From Phycisphaerales bacterium UBA2218 (GTDB taxonomy: Bacteria > Planctomycetota > Phycisphaerae > Sedimentisphaerales > Anaerobacaceae): a DNA stretch of 17,241 nucleotides. The notes beneath the pieces are model-generated. The model saw only the letters and a program-made list of their open reading frames with translations. It ran no database searches and was not told the DNA's origin. Location of the stretch: NCBI GenBank assembly GCA_002327785.1, contig DCUI01000065.1:1-17241 (forward strand), written 5' to 3'. The position numbers and the translations under genes are program-made. Every line of letters begins with the position of its first letter. Position 1 is the stretch's first letter. Below are positions 1-7,639 of this stretch, one piece after another.

Positions 1-44
1 ATGTAATTTATTGACGGTCACTTAGCTATTGCGACTGACGGGTC

Positions 45-1370
45 TTACGGTTGCCCGTCGAGCGATTTGACCCTGATGTTGCGGAATTCGAGGTAGTCGC
101 CGTGGCCGCAGAAACCGATGTGGCCCTTGTCGCGTTTGAGACCCGGGTGATCCCGGTGATCCATGGTCTGGGGCGTGCTTGCCTTGTCGATATCGGCGTC
201 CACAATCGTTGTGCCGTTGAGCTTGATGGTGATCTGGCGGCCCTTGGCAACGACCTCCTGGGTGTTCCACTCGCCGACCGGCTTGAGGTGCCCGCGCTGG
301 GCGGGGACGACGCCGTAGATCGAGCCATGGTACTGATAGGGCTGCAGGGTGGCGTACTGGGCGGCTGTGTCGTCGAGGATTTGGAGTTCCATGCCCTGGT
401 AGGCCGGGTCTCCGTTGAGCGGCGTCCGAATCCCCAGCCCGTTGTTGGCGCCCGGGGTGAGTTTAAACTCGAATCGGAACATGAAGTCGCCGTACTCGTC
501 GGCCGTGTAGACGTTGCCGCCGGCCTTCTTCGGGTCGCAGATCATCTTGCCGTCTTTGGCGTAGTAACCGGTCGTGTTGCCGGTCCAGCCGGTCATGTCC
601 CGGCCGTTGAACAGAGGCACAAAGCCCTCCAGCCTCTCCTGAGCGGGCAGGATCTCACGGATGTAGATGTTCCGGAAGTACAGGAAGTTGCCGTGATTCT
701 GGAGCTCGATCTGACCGGTGGGATAGATGGGCTTGCTGCGGTCCCAGTAGTTCTCCATGACGACATTGTCCACGACGAGTTCGTCGTTCAGGTAGACGGT
801 GACTTTGTCGCCGACCATGATGATACGGAAGGTGTTCCACTCGCCGACGGGTTTGTCCGCCACCTTCGTCGGCTTGCTCGGATTTTTCTGGTTGTTGTAC
901 AGACCGCCTGAGCCGACCTGGGCGCCGACGAGCCGCAGGGCCGTGTCCCAGATCTGTACCTGGGGCGAGCCCCGCAGGTAGATTCCGCTATCACCGCCTT
1001 TCTCGATCTTCCAGTCCACGAGCATCTCGAAGTCGGCATAGTCCTTGGCCGTGCACAGACTGCGGCCCTTGCCGTCGAAGGTCAACACGCCATCGACGAC
1101 GCTCCAATGCTCTCGCATGTTCTCGTTGGCCTCTTTCTGGAATTTCGCCAGGTCATCCGGGGTCAGGGCCGCCCGCTTGTCCGGGTTGTCATACGGCCCT
1201 TTCAGCAGCCCCTTCCAGCCGGCGAGGTCCTTTCCGTTGAACAGGGCAGTGAAGCCTTCGGGGGGTTGATTCAAAACCGCCGCCCCGGCCTCGACGGTGC
1301 ACGGCGTCAGCGCAAGAAACAACAAAGCCGCTGTAAGGATCCTGGTTGAATGGGACATCTTTCTTCTCAT
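45..1370 (-). CDS. Secreted tandem DUF1080 (3-keto-disaccharide hydrolase) protein
   Basis: The 441-residue product has a signal peptide (residues 1 to about 28: MRRK start, hydrophobic ILTAALLFLALTPC, Ala-rich exit), so it is exported. Two DUF1080 domains follow, each opening with the family hallmark: FTALFNGKDLAGWKG near residues 40-54 and FVPLFNGRDMTGWTGN near 250-265. Each domain repeats the later landmarks GDSGIYLRG / NNGLGIRTP, a buried 'QIWD/QILDD' strand, VGEWNT and a closing FRNI(Y/R)I(R/K) strand. Domain knowledge: DUF1080 is a concanavalin-like fold, and several members hydrolyse 3-keto-glycosides; they are very numerous in planctomycetes. The substrate cannot be read from sequence. 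The start at 1370 is chosen because AAGGAAG lies 7 bases upstream; ATG at 1358 is the alternative, and an upstream extension to 1448 lacks signal-peptide logic. It is last in the minus-strand block, 87 bases after the small CxxC ORF. Confidence 0.9.
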   Translation of the reverse strand: MRRKMSHSTRILTAALLFLALTPCTVEAGAAVLNQPPEGFTALFNGKDLAGWKGLLKGPYDNPDKRAALTPDDLAKFQKEANENMREHWSVVDGVLTFDGKGRSLCTAKDYADFEMLVDWKIEKGGDSGIYLRGSPQVQIWDTALRLVGAQVGSGGLYNNQKNPSKPTKVADKPVGEWNTFRIIMVGDKVTVYLNDELVVDNVVMENYWDRSKPIYPTGQIELQNHGNFLYFRNIYIREILPAQERLEGFVPLFNGRDMTGWTGNTTGYYAKDGKMICDPKKAGGNVYTADEYGDFMFRFEFKLTPGANNGLGIRTPLNGDPAYQGMELQILDDTAAQYATLQPYQYHGSIYGVVPAQRGHLKPVGEWNTQEVVAKGRQITIKLNGTTIVDADIDKASTPQTMDHRDHPGLKRDKGHIGFCGHGDYLEFRNIRVKSLDGQP

Positions 1371-1456
1371 CGCGTTTCTTCCTTTCCGATGCATCGTGTC
1401 CCTCATGGCGGCCGGCCTCGGCTCGTGCCGTACCGGCTCCACAGGCACACAAGTGA

Positions 1457-1798
1457 CTACAACTGCAAAAGTCTACGCCGGTGCGCCCGCCCCGTCAAGC
1501 TTTCGACTTGCGATCCGGGTCGGACGGGGGAAGGGGCGGAGAGCACTTTCCCACACGCGACGCACAGCGAGACAGAGATGCGCCCTCCGTGAGATGGGCC
1601 GAACTTGAGGCTTGCGGCAAGCTGCAAACCCCCAAAGAAAGCAATGTCGAGGCCGTATTTCTGACGCGGGTTTTCGGCGAGGCCCTCGGCTATGCGCTCT
1701 TCTCGGAGGGCCGGGAGCAATGGAACCTCAAGCCCAGGTTCCGACTCAATGATCAGACCACAGACGCAGCAATCGGTTTCTTCGAGGCGCACCGCCAT
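1457..1798 (-). CDS. Possible small protein with two CxxC motifs (hypothetical)
   Basis: This 113-codon frame is not recognised as a named family. It holds two cysteine pairs that could bind a metal: CCVCG near residues 10-14 and CVACGK near 78-83, separated by a hydrophobic stretch (YGLDIAFFGGLQLAASLKFG). The pairing looks like a split zinc ribbon, which is inference. Its ATG lies inside the end of the upstream glycosyltransferase gene, an overlap of about 53 bases in another frame; such a long overlap is unusual. No strong Shine-Dalgarno is visible: GTGAGG sits almost against the ATG. The tail after residue 90 is Arg/Pro-rich and less protein-like. In favour: it fills an otherwise empty 290-base gap in the same strand and the cysteine spacing is regular. 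Against: overlap, poor ribosome site, no family match by eye. Confidence 0.4.
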   Translation of the reverse strand: MAVRLEETDCCVCGLIIESEPGLEVPLLPALREERIAEGLAENPRQKYGLDIAFFGGLQLAASLKFGPSHGGRISVSLCVACGKVLSAPSPVRPGSQVESLTGRAHRRRLLQL

Positions 1799-2912
1799 GC
1801 CTCACGATCCGTTCGGCGGCATCATCGAGGATCGGGGCGAGCCTCGGCCACTCAAGCTGTCTCAGGCGGTTTCTCAATGCCTCGGTTGGTCCGAGCAGCG
1901 ACCCGTCGGTTTCGATGCGGGCGGCCTGAGCCGCCAGGTGGGCCGTCAAATCCGCGGCCGTGCCGTCGTAGAAGAAATCATCCGCCGGATCAGTGCCGGG
2001 AAATCCGAAAACCTCAGGATACGCGAGACGCCTGGGAACGAGGGGATATGCCCCTGCAAGCGAGGCTTCGACGGCGCTGAGGCCGAAGAATTCGTGCGAA
2101 GCGGTTGAGACGAATACATCCGCCTCCAGCAGGGCGGCCTCGTAGTCGGCCCTGGTCTGCTGGTAGCCCCATCGGTCAATGTGATCGGCAAAACGTCGGC
2201 GGGCCCGCGCGAAGACCTCCGGAACCTCGCGGAACTGCTCGCCGATGACGTTGATCCGAAACGGGACGGATCGGTCCTTGAGCCGCTCGATTGCCGCGAA
2301 GAAATCGTCGGGGTTCTTGTCGTGTTCCCATCGAGCGGCCCAGAGTATCCGCATGGGGCCGGGCGACCTCACCTGACGCGGGGGCAAGGGCCGGACGCCT
2401 GGCGGGTGCACCTCGGATTTGTCGCGGATACGCTGAAGGGCTTCGAGGGGCCGGCAGTCCGGCATGCGGTTCAGAAAGGTCTCCATCGCGTGGAGAAACG
2501 AGTCCCGATGAAAGGCCGAGTTGAACCAGACAGCGTCCGCCGCCAGGGCGCTGGTCATATTCGTCATCGCGAACTGGTAGTCGCGTTCGCTTTCGCACCG
2601 AGCGGGGTAGGTCAATTGGTTCTCGTGGAAGTAGATGATACGGGGCAGGTCCCGGACGTGCTTCGGGGCCAGGCCAAGAAACTCGGCCAGGTTGAGCATG
2701 TCCGAGCACACCAGCAGGTCCGGACGCGGGCTCTCCGGGAGTTGCTGTTCGATCTGCCGGGCGAAGGTGACGGCGGAATGCCGCATTCGCCATTTCCACT
2801 TGTAGGCGGGCAGCGACAGGATGGACCACTGGTGCCGGCCGGTTCCGGACCAGCCGTCGAGGAAGGCCTTGTGACTGCCGCCGTAGTAGGGCTCCATCGC
2901 CAGGATTCGCAT
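1746..2912 (-). CDS. GT-B glycosyltransferase of the tRNA-queuosine mannosyltransferase family (DUF3524, GTDC1/QTMAN-like)
   Basis: The N-terminus reads MRILAMEPYYGGSHKAFLDG, the diagnostic opening of DUF3524 (family pattern IL..E.(F/Y)YGGSHK). It continues with LPAYKWKWRMRHSAVTFA, DLLVCSDMLNLAEF and a FHENQLTYP segment, all in family order over residues 1-170. The C-terminal half is a group 4-type GT-B donor domain: RILWAARWEHDKNPDDFF near 190-207 and an E-x7-E site in ASHEFFGLSAVEASLAGAYPL near 275-300. Animal GTDC1 (QTMAN) transfers mannose from GDP-mannose to queuosine in tRNA-Asp; whether this bacterial homologue does the same is inference. ATG 2912 gives the family-like start; an in-frame GTG at 2921 directly abuts the TGA of the rubrerythrin gene, so the two genes are almost certainly cotranscribed. 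Cytosolic, no signal peptide. Confidence 0.85.
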   Translation of the reverse strand: MRILAMEPYYGGSHKAFLDGWSGTGRHQWSILSLPAYKWKWRMRHSAVTFARQIEQQLPESPRPDLLVCSDMLNLAEFLGLAPKHVRDLPRIIYFHENQLTYPARCESERDYQFAMTNMTSALAADAVWFNSAFHRDSFLHAMETFLNRMPDCRPLEALQRIRDKSEVHPPGVRPLPPRQVRSPGPMRILWAARWEHDKNPDDFFAAIERLKDRSVPFRINVIGEQFREVPEVFARARRRFADHIDRWGYQQTRADYEAALLEADVFVSTASHEFFGLSAVEASLAGAYPLVPRRLAYPEVFGFPGTDPADDFFYDGTAADLTAHLAAQAARIETDGSLLGPTEALRNRLRQLEWPRLAPILDDAAERIVRHGGAPRRNRLLRLWSDH

Positions 2913-2921
2913 CGGTCTCAC

Positions 2922-3365
2922 TCAAAAAGACACCAGGTCGTACTCGATCTCCAGACGGAGCTTGTGCCGGGCCTCCTCCTGTGCGAGCAGAAGCAGCGCA
3001 TCGCGGCAGTCTTTCGTCTTCGCGACGGACGCCAGATTACTGTAGATCCGGAACGCGGTCTTCTCTCTGTTCATGGCGAGGATCAGGAGGTCCTTGTAGC
3101 TCATGTCGGGACGCTCTTGTGTCTGCGGGACCTTTTCAGCGATGTCCAGGCTGCCTACTTCGTCGTCGAGAAAGACGCTCTCCCCGTCCTTGATGGCCTG
3201 CAGTCGGACGCCGTGCTGCAACTCGTCCAAGGCAAGGTTCTCGACGTCCTCTCGCAGGGCAGGATCCGCGATGCGTTCAGCCAGCTTTGCATAGAACGCA
3301 TGCGCCTCCGCCTCCTTGGCGATTGCGAAGTTCAGGACATCCCGTACACACTCGAACTTCGACAT
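2922..3365 (-). CDS. Ferritin-like diiron protein (rubrerythrin type, no rubredoxin domain)
   Basis: The 147-residue protein has four helices carrying the ferritin-like metal ligands: KEAEAHAFYAKLAERI (helix 1 Glu), LALDELQHGVRLQAI (ExxH), AMNREKTAFRIYSNLAS (Glu) and LAQEEARHKLRLEIEYD (ExxH). This is the rubrerythrin 'erythrin' core, which in relatives reduces hydrogen peroxide or stores/oxidises iron in anaerobes. The C-terminal rubredoxin CxxC module of classical rubrerythrin is absent; the protein stops right after helix 4. The start at ATG 3365 is chosen because AGGTG stands 7 bases upstream and the MSKFECVRDVLNFAI opening fits the family; the upstream extension to 3521 is not protein-like. 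Its stop codon abuts the glycosyltransferase start. Confidence 0.9.
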   Translation of the reverse strand: MSKFECVRDVLNFAIAKEAEAHAFYAKLAERIADPALREDVENLALDELQHGVRLQAIKDGESVFLDDEVGSLDIAEKVPQTQERPDMSYKDLLILAMNREKTAFRIYSNLASVAKTKDCRDALLLLAQEEARHKLRLEIEYDLVSF

Positions 3366-3551
3366 TGATGCACCTGCACGGCTTGCTGTCTGCCGGGCGA
3401 TGGATGGAAAGCACCCTTCCGCAACGGATTCAGCCCCGTTCGGTTCCCGTCGGCTGCCGTTGCCGTCAGTGTACACGAGGCAGCCGCAAATGCAAGCTGA
3501 TGGCTGCGCCTTGCCGCGCATTCCCGTTTCGTCGGGTAAAGGGCTCCTCTT

Positions 3552-5777
3552 CTATTCGAAGGCGTACCAGACGATCCCTTCCTGAGTCCAGATCTCGGGA
3601 TAGCCATCGATCAGTCTCTGTCTTTCGGTTTCGCGGATCGTGTAGAAGTGCCGACCGAGGCCGCCCGACCAGAATCGGTAGACGGGCTTGCTGCCGGCCG
3701 GCCCTCGTTCGGGCGGATAGGCGTAGAAGGCGACTCCCTCAAACGTCCAGGTGTCGGGGTATTCACGGATCAGCGTATCCTTCTCATCCTCATTGATCGT
3801 GTAGAAGTGAGTGCCGAGCCTGTCGGACCAGAACCGATAGACGGGGGCGAGGTCCGGGTCGCTTGCGGAAGCGCCCTGGTTTGTGAGCATCTCGAAGGCG
3901 AAGTCCCACGCGGTGTCCTTGGGACTTTCGATCTGTGTGCCGGTCAGCCAGCGGCTGCCGAGACTTGGCGGCCAGGCACTGCCGCCGCTGCCCGCAGTGA
4001 CGGAAGAGATCAGCGTGGCCGCGTTGTTGAAGGACAGCGGTCTGGTGGTCCAGCCCCACGGATACCGAGGGGTCGAGGCCGTCGTGTCGTAAAGGACCGA
4101 GATGCTCAGCCAATAGACTGTGGGAATCGAGGCGTCATTCTTGTCTTTCGACAAGGTTGGATGGAACCACTGATCCTGGGGGAGCAGGCAGGTGAACTGG
4201 AAGCACGTATCATCCCCGAGTCCCCTGGGATCGCTGTTGTGACCGGCGACGTTCCACGTCCAGGTAGTGCAGAATTTTTCCCACAGGACCGTATCGGGAT
4301 GCCCGGAACCGTCCGTCCAGATCGTGATGTGAAAGGCCAGGGGCAATTCCGACGGGAGCAGGGGCTGCGTCCACCCATCAAAGGACCCCCACCACTGGAA
4401 GCCCGTGATGGGGCGCTCATCGTCACACCGCCAGTCATCGGTGCCGATCCGATGAAGATTCAGGTCGGACCGCTCATCCCAGCCGTTGAAGATGAACGGT
4501 GTGGTCGAGTCGAATCGTTGGGGCGTCTGGCTCCATTTGACTCCGCCCTTGCCGGAGTTCATTTGCGGCGGGAATTGCTCGGCGAGGGTAATCCGGTAGT
4601 CCTCCACTTCGCCGTCGGTGGCGAGACCGGTCCAGGTCAGCAGACCGCGGGTGTTGAAGCGGAAACGCGCGAACGTCTTTCCCGTGGCTGCCCTCGAGGG
4701 GACGCGAAACGACAGGGTGTTTACGCCGGCAACGAGCAGCTCATCGGAGAATATCTGCTCGCCGGCGTCGGCGAAACTGCCATTCTGATTGAAATCGAGC
4801 CAGGCATTGAGATAGCCTGCGGTCGAGGCAGTCACTTCGATGGTTGCCGATTCACCCGGCAGCAGGGGGGAAGTGAATGTGACGCCGTCTTCATCATCGA
4901 TGCCCTGGATGTCATCCCCGGCCGCTGAGGAGTCGGGTTTGGCCTCCGTGTCGACGTCCACGGCCCTGCCCAGGAAGACTCCGGTCACCTTCGTGTGCCT
5001 CGCGCCGTCGCTGGTCGAGAGGGTCTGATAGGAATCCGGGGCATCGCCGAAATCCATCCCGCCGACTCCCTGGATACACGCATCGCACGAGGTCCCGGGA
5101 CCCAGCCACTCCCAGGCGGACGGGCACTCTTCCTGCAGGGTCAGCGTGCATTCGCCCGTGAGAGGATTGCAGCAAGCGCCTTTCTTGGCCCGGCATTCAT
5201 GCATCGCGCCGCGGAAGAGATACGCGTTTCGTCCTCGCACGTCGATCGAGACCCATTCCGGGTTGTATTCTCTGATGATGTGGCGATAGATTGGCTCGAC
5301 AGTTCCGATATACCAGTTGTTGACAAGATACACCCGCCGGCATGACATGTACCGGCTCTCTTGTTCGGCGGTTGCGGCGTCGGTGGGCAAAGGCGGCCGC
5401 TTCAAATCGAGCTGGGACCACTCCGGCGTGGTCCAATTGAAGTTGATCTCGACATAGGTCAATTGGCTGGGATCGACGGCTTTGACGTAGACCTCGTAAT
5501 TGAGATATCCTTCGCGGTCGGCATCATACGGCGCATTGTAAAACCACTGGCGATACCATTCGGTTTGCGGATAGTAGTACCAGGTGCCTTTGTTGAAACC
5601 GTGTCCGTCGCCCGCGATGAAGTTCCCCTCTGTATCGAGCGACATGCGATACCACGACCCCGGGTAGAAGTTGGGGTCCTCCTGGTCGCCCACCTGTGCG
5701 AGAGTGCAAGGCTGGGCGACGAGCAGGAACACGGAGGCCGTGCCCAGAACCAGTTTGCGGGCGTTGGATGGACTCAT
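3552..5777 (-). CDS. Secreted multi-domain protein: GEVED, DUF7901-like and two DUF5648-like repeats
   Basis: The product is 741 residues. Signal peptide: residues 1 to about 28 (KLVLGTASVFLLVAQPCTLAQ). Residues 35-195 form an aromatic-rich beta domain (FYPGSWYRM, GTWYYYPQTEWYRQWFY). Residues 195-234 hold a cysteine-rich link (KKGACCNPLTGEC ... EEC ... CDAC). Residues 241-400 are a GEVED domain: DFGDAPDSY, AWLDFNQNGSFADAGEQIF and the signature DGEVEDYRI. Residues 408-632 resemble DUF7901 (KWSQTPQ, GWDERSD, DDWRCDDERPITGFQWWGSF, AFHITIWTD). The C-terminus has two DUF5648-like repeats of about 50 residues, each VYRFWS..LG.HFYTI....ER/K....YP..W..EG..(F/W)YA, at 646-687 and 698-740. It is likely a cell-surface or secreted adhesive/binding protein; no catalytic site is seen. 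ATAGGA lies 8-9 bases before the ATG. Stop TAG at 3552. Confidence 0.9.
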   Translation of the reverse strand: MSPSNARKLVLGTASVFLLVAQPCTLAQVGDQEDPNFYPGSWYRMSLDTEGNFIAGDGHGFNKGTWYYYPQTEWYRQWFYNAPYDADREGYLNYEVYVKAVDPSQLTYVEINFNWTTPEWSQLDLKRPPLPTDAATAEQESRYMSCRRVYLVNNWYIGTVEPIYRHIIREYNPEWVSIDVRGRNAYLFRGAMHECRAKKGACCNPLTGECTLTLQEECPSAWEWLGPGTSCDACIQGVGGMDFGDAPDSYQTLSTSDGARHTKVTGVFLGRAVDVDTEAKPDSSAAGDDIQGIDDEDGVTFTSPLLPGESATIEVTASTAGYLNAWLDFNQNGSFADAGEQIFSDELLVAGVNTLSFRVPSRAATGKTFARFRFNTRGLLTWTGLATDGEVEDYRITLAEQFPPQMNSGKGGVKWSQTPQRFDSTTPFIFNGWDERSDLNLHRIGTDDWRCDDERPITGFQWWGSFDGWTQPLLPSELPLAFHITIWTDGSGHPDTVLWEKFCTTWTWNVAGHNSDPRGLGDDTCFQFTCLLPQDQWFHPTLSKDKNDASIPTVYWLSISVLYDTTASTPRYPWGWTTRPLSFNNAATLISSVTAGSGGSAWPPSLGSRWLTGTQIESPKDTAWDFAFEMLTNQGASASDPDLAPVYRFWSDRLGTHFYTINEDEKDTLIREYPDTWTFEGVAFYAYPPERGPAGSKPVYRFWSGGLGRHFYTIRETERQRLIDGYPEIWTQEGIVWYAFE

Positions 5778-6274
5778 GATGTATTCCTATCCCAGGCTCT
5801 CCACGGATTCGCGCTCCAAATCGGGTGCAATCGCTCCGGCCGTGCCTGGACAAGGTCCTGCGGCACCTGATTCTCGTATCGAATCGGCGTTCTCATCAGC
5901 CCTCTGGAGCAAAATGCGGCCGCAGGTTTGTGTCCAGGCTCGACGCATGCGGTCGGGCGGATTTCCCGGTTGAGCGTAAGCCGAGTCTGTCCGGGAAAAT
6001 CAGTGGTGTCCGCCGTGAGAATTGTGGAGTACCGCCTTGCGTCGACGGATGCCGGCTCCATTGCACCCGCAGTTTGCACCGAGATGTCGTTGTTGCATGC
6101 GCCGGCAAGGTCCGGGATAACTCGGGCGAGGAGATTGAGCGGATGTTCTCCGGGAATCTCACCTGTCTCGCCGGGAGCGATGAACTCACAGCGACCCTGG
6201 ATGTATAGTCTTTGTGCTCGGATCTTCTCCGAGCGACAAGGTTCCTGTGAGGTCTGTGGGAGATCGACGGTTCG
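5778..6274. other. About 500-base divergent gap with no convincing gene; open minus frame and a hairpin
   Basis: The gap lies between the minus-strand secreted-protein gene and the plus-strand photolyase. A minus-strand frame with an ATG at 6283 stays open for 169 codons and its TGA (5774-5776) overlaps the ATG at 5777 in the ATGA fashion of coupled genes. Its translation has a moderately natural composition (for example GEIPGEHPLNLLARVIPDL), but there is no family I recognise, no clear ribosome site, and other frames of the gap are open too. Near the photolyase, GCTCGGA (6216-6222) and TCCGAGC (6228-6234) form a perfect 7-bp hairpin with a 5-base loop, and TATAGT at 6204-6209 could be a -10 element, but no -35 matches. 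No T run follows the hairpin, so it is not an intrinsic terminator. Confidence 0.4.
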
Positions 6275-7633
6275 ATGATCCATCGCGAACGGGTCAAACG
6301 ACTGAATCGGCAGTCTATTCGAGACGGCCGGTATGTGCTGTACTGGATGCAGGCGGCGCAACGGGCGGAATGCAACCATGCCCTCGAGTATGCCATCGAC
6401 CAGGGCAATCGGCTGGGCAAGCCGATTGTCGTCGCATTCGGTCTGACGGCCGACTTCCCGGAAGCCAACGCGCGTCACTACCATTTCATGCTGGAGGGGC
6501 TGCGCGAGGCGCAGCAGGATCTCCGGGAAAGAGGCATACGGATGGTTGTGCAATCGGAGTCTCCGACGAGGTGCATCCCGAGCCTGGCCGGCGAGGCCTG
6601 CTGCGTGGTTGTGGATGCCGGCCACCTGAAGGTCCAGCGGCAGTGGCGGGCGGAGGTGGGGCAGGCGATCGAATGCGCGATGGAGGAGGTGGAGACGAAC
6701 CTGATCGTTCCGGTGGACGAGGCAGCGGACAAGGAGAATTTCTCAGCCGGGACGTTTCGACCCAGAATTTGCCGGAAGCTTGATCTCTATCTGGTCGAGC
6801 TCAAGCCGCGAGGAGCGGTGCGGGATTCCCTGGGTCTGAGGCTGGATGGTCTGGATCTCCGCGACGTCGGTCGAATCGTCGAGGACCTCAAGGTGGACGG
6901 CTCAGTGGGCAGGGTGGCCGGCTTCTGCGGCGGCGCCGGGGAGGCAAAACGCCGCCTGGAAGATTTCCTGGCGAACAAGCTCGACGCCTATTCGACGGAG
7001 CGGAACGATTCGAGCGTTGACGCCCAATCGAATCTGAGTCCTTATCTGCACTTCGGGCAGATCTCGCCTCTCCATGTGGCATTGCAGGTCAAACGGGCAT
7101 CGGGCAAAGGCAAGGACGCGTTCCTCGAAGAGCTGATCGTGCGGCGGGAGTTAAGCTACAATTTCATCCACTGCAATCGCCAGTACGACAATTTCGACTG
7201 TCTGCCGCCGTGGGCCATGCGAACGCTGAATTTCCATGGCCGCGACAAACGGGAGCATGTCTACTCACAGGAGCAACTCGAAGCCGCCCGGACACACGAC
7301 CCGTACTGGAACGCCGCCCAGCGGGAGATGGTGCTGACGGGCAAAACGCACGGCTATATGAGAATGTATTGGGGCAAGAAGATTCTGGAGTGGGCGCGGA
7401 CGCCCCGGGAGGCGTTTCGGATTGCTCTATACCTGAACAACCGATACGAGCTGGATGGGCGGGACCCGAACGGCTTCGCCGGCGTCGCCTGGTGCTTCGG
7501 CAAGCACGACCGCGCATGGGCGGAACGGCCCGTCTTTGGGAAGGTTCGATATATGAATGCCTCGGGGTTGCGTCGCAAGTTCGACCCGGATGCCTATGTG
7601 AAGAGAGTCGAGCGATTGGAGGCCGGCGGGTAG
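6275..7633 (+). CDS. phr: Class II cyclobutane pyrimidine dimer photolyase
   Basis: The 452-residue protein repairs UV-induced cyclobutane pyrimidine dimers using light absorbed by FAD. The N-terminal antenna (photolyase) domain begins with the class II signature RYVLYWMQAAQRAECNHALEY (about residues 19-39), followed by ANARHYHFMLEGL. The C-terminal FAD domain carries SNLSPYLHFGQISPLHVAL, RRELSYNFIHCNRQYDNF (about 290-307) and, near 351-373, EMVLTGKTHGYMRMYWGKKI, then ILEW, which distinguishes class II from class I. ALYLNNRYELDGRDPNGFAG and WAERPVFGKVRYMN close the domain. Length is usual for the class. The start MIHRERVKRLN matches the family; the best ribosome site (GGGAG) is about 12 bases away, so it is weak. 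The SDR gene starts 6 bases after its stop, suggesting one transcript. Confidence 0.96.
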   Translation: MIHRERVKRLNRQSIRDGRYVLYWMQAAQRAECNHALEYAIDQGNRLGKPIVVAFGLTADFPEANARHYHFMLEGLREAQQDLRERGIRMVVQSESPTRCIPSLAGEACCVVVDAGHLKVQRQWRAEVGQAIECAMEEVETNLIVPVDEAADKENFSAGTFRPRICRKLDLYLVELKPRGAVRDSLGLRLDGLDLRDVGRIVEDLKVDGSVGRVAGFCGGAGEAKRRLEDFLANKLDAYSTERNDSSVDAQSNLSPYLHFGQISPLHVALQVKRASGKGKDAFLEELIVRRELSYNFIHCNRQYDNFDCLPPWAMRTLNFHGRDKREHVYSQEQLEAARTHDPYWNAAQREMVLTGKTHGYMRMYWGKKILEWARTPREAFRIALYLNNRYELDGRDPNGFAGVAWCFGKHDRAWAERPVFGKVRYMNASGLRRKFDPDAYVKRVERLEAGG

Positions 7634-7639
7634 GCAAAC

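Noticed and set aside
51..911. Long plus-strand open frame opposite the DUF1080 gene
   Set aside because: It is the mirror of a well-supported minus-strand gene; its translation is Val/Gly/Asp-rich with no family features.
2181..3368. Plus-strand open frame of 395 codons over the glycosyltransferase and rubrerythrin genes
   Set aside because: It spans two clear minus-strand genes and their junction, as expected for an antisense shadow in GC-rich DNA.
3468..3495. Possible promoter on the minus strand before the rubrerythrin gene (TTGCAT-16-TACACT)
   Set aside because: Only 3 of 6 and 4 of 6 consensus matches; too weak to call, although a promoter somewhere in the 186-base gap is plausible.
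3648..4928. Plus-strand open frame of 426 codons opposite the secreted mosaic protein
   Set aside because: The opposite strand has convincing domains and a signal peptide; this frame has none.
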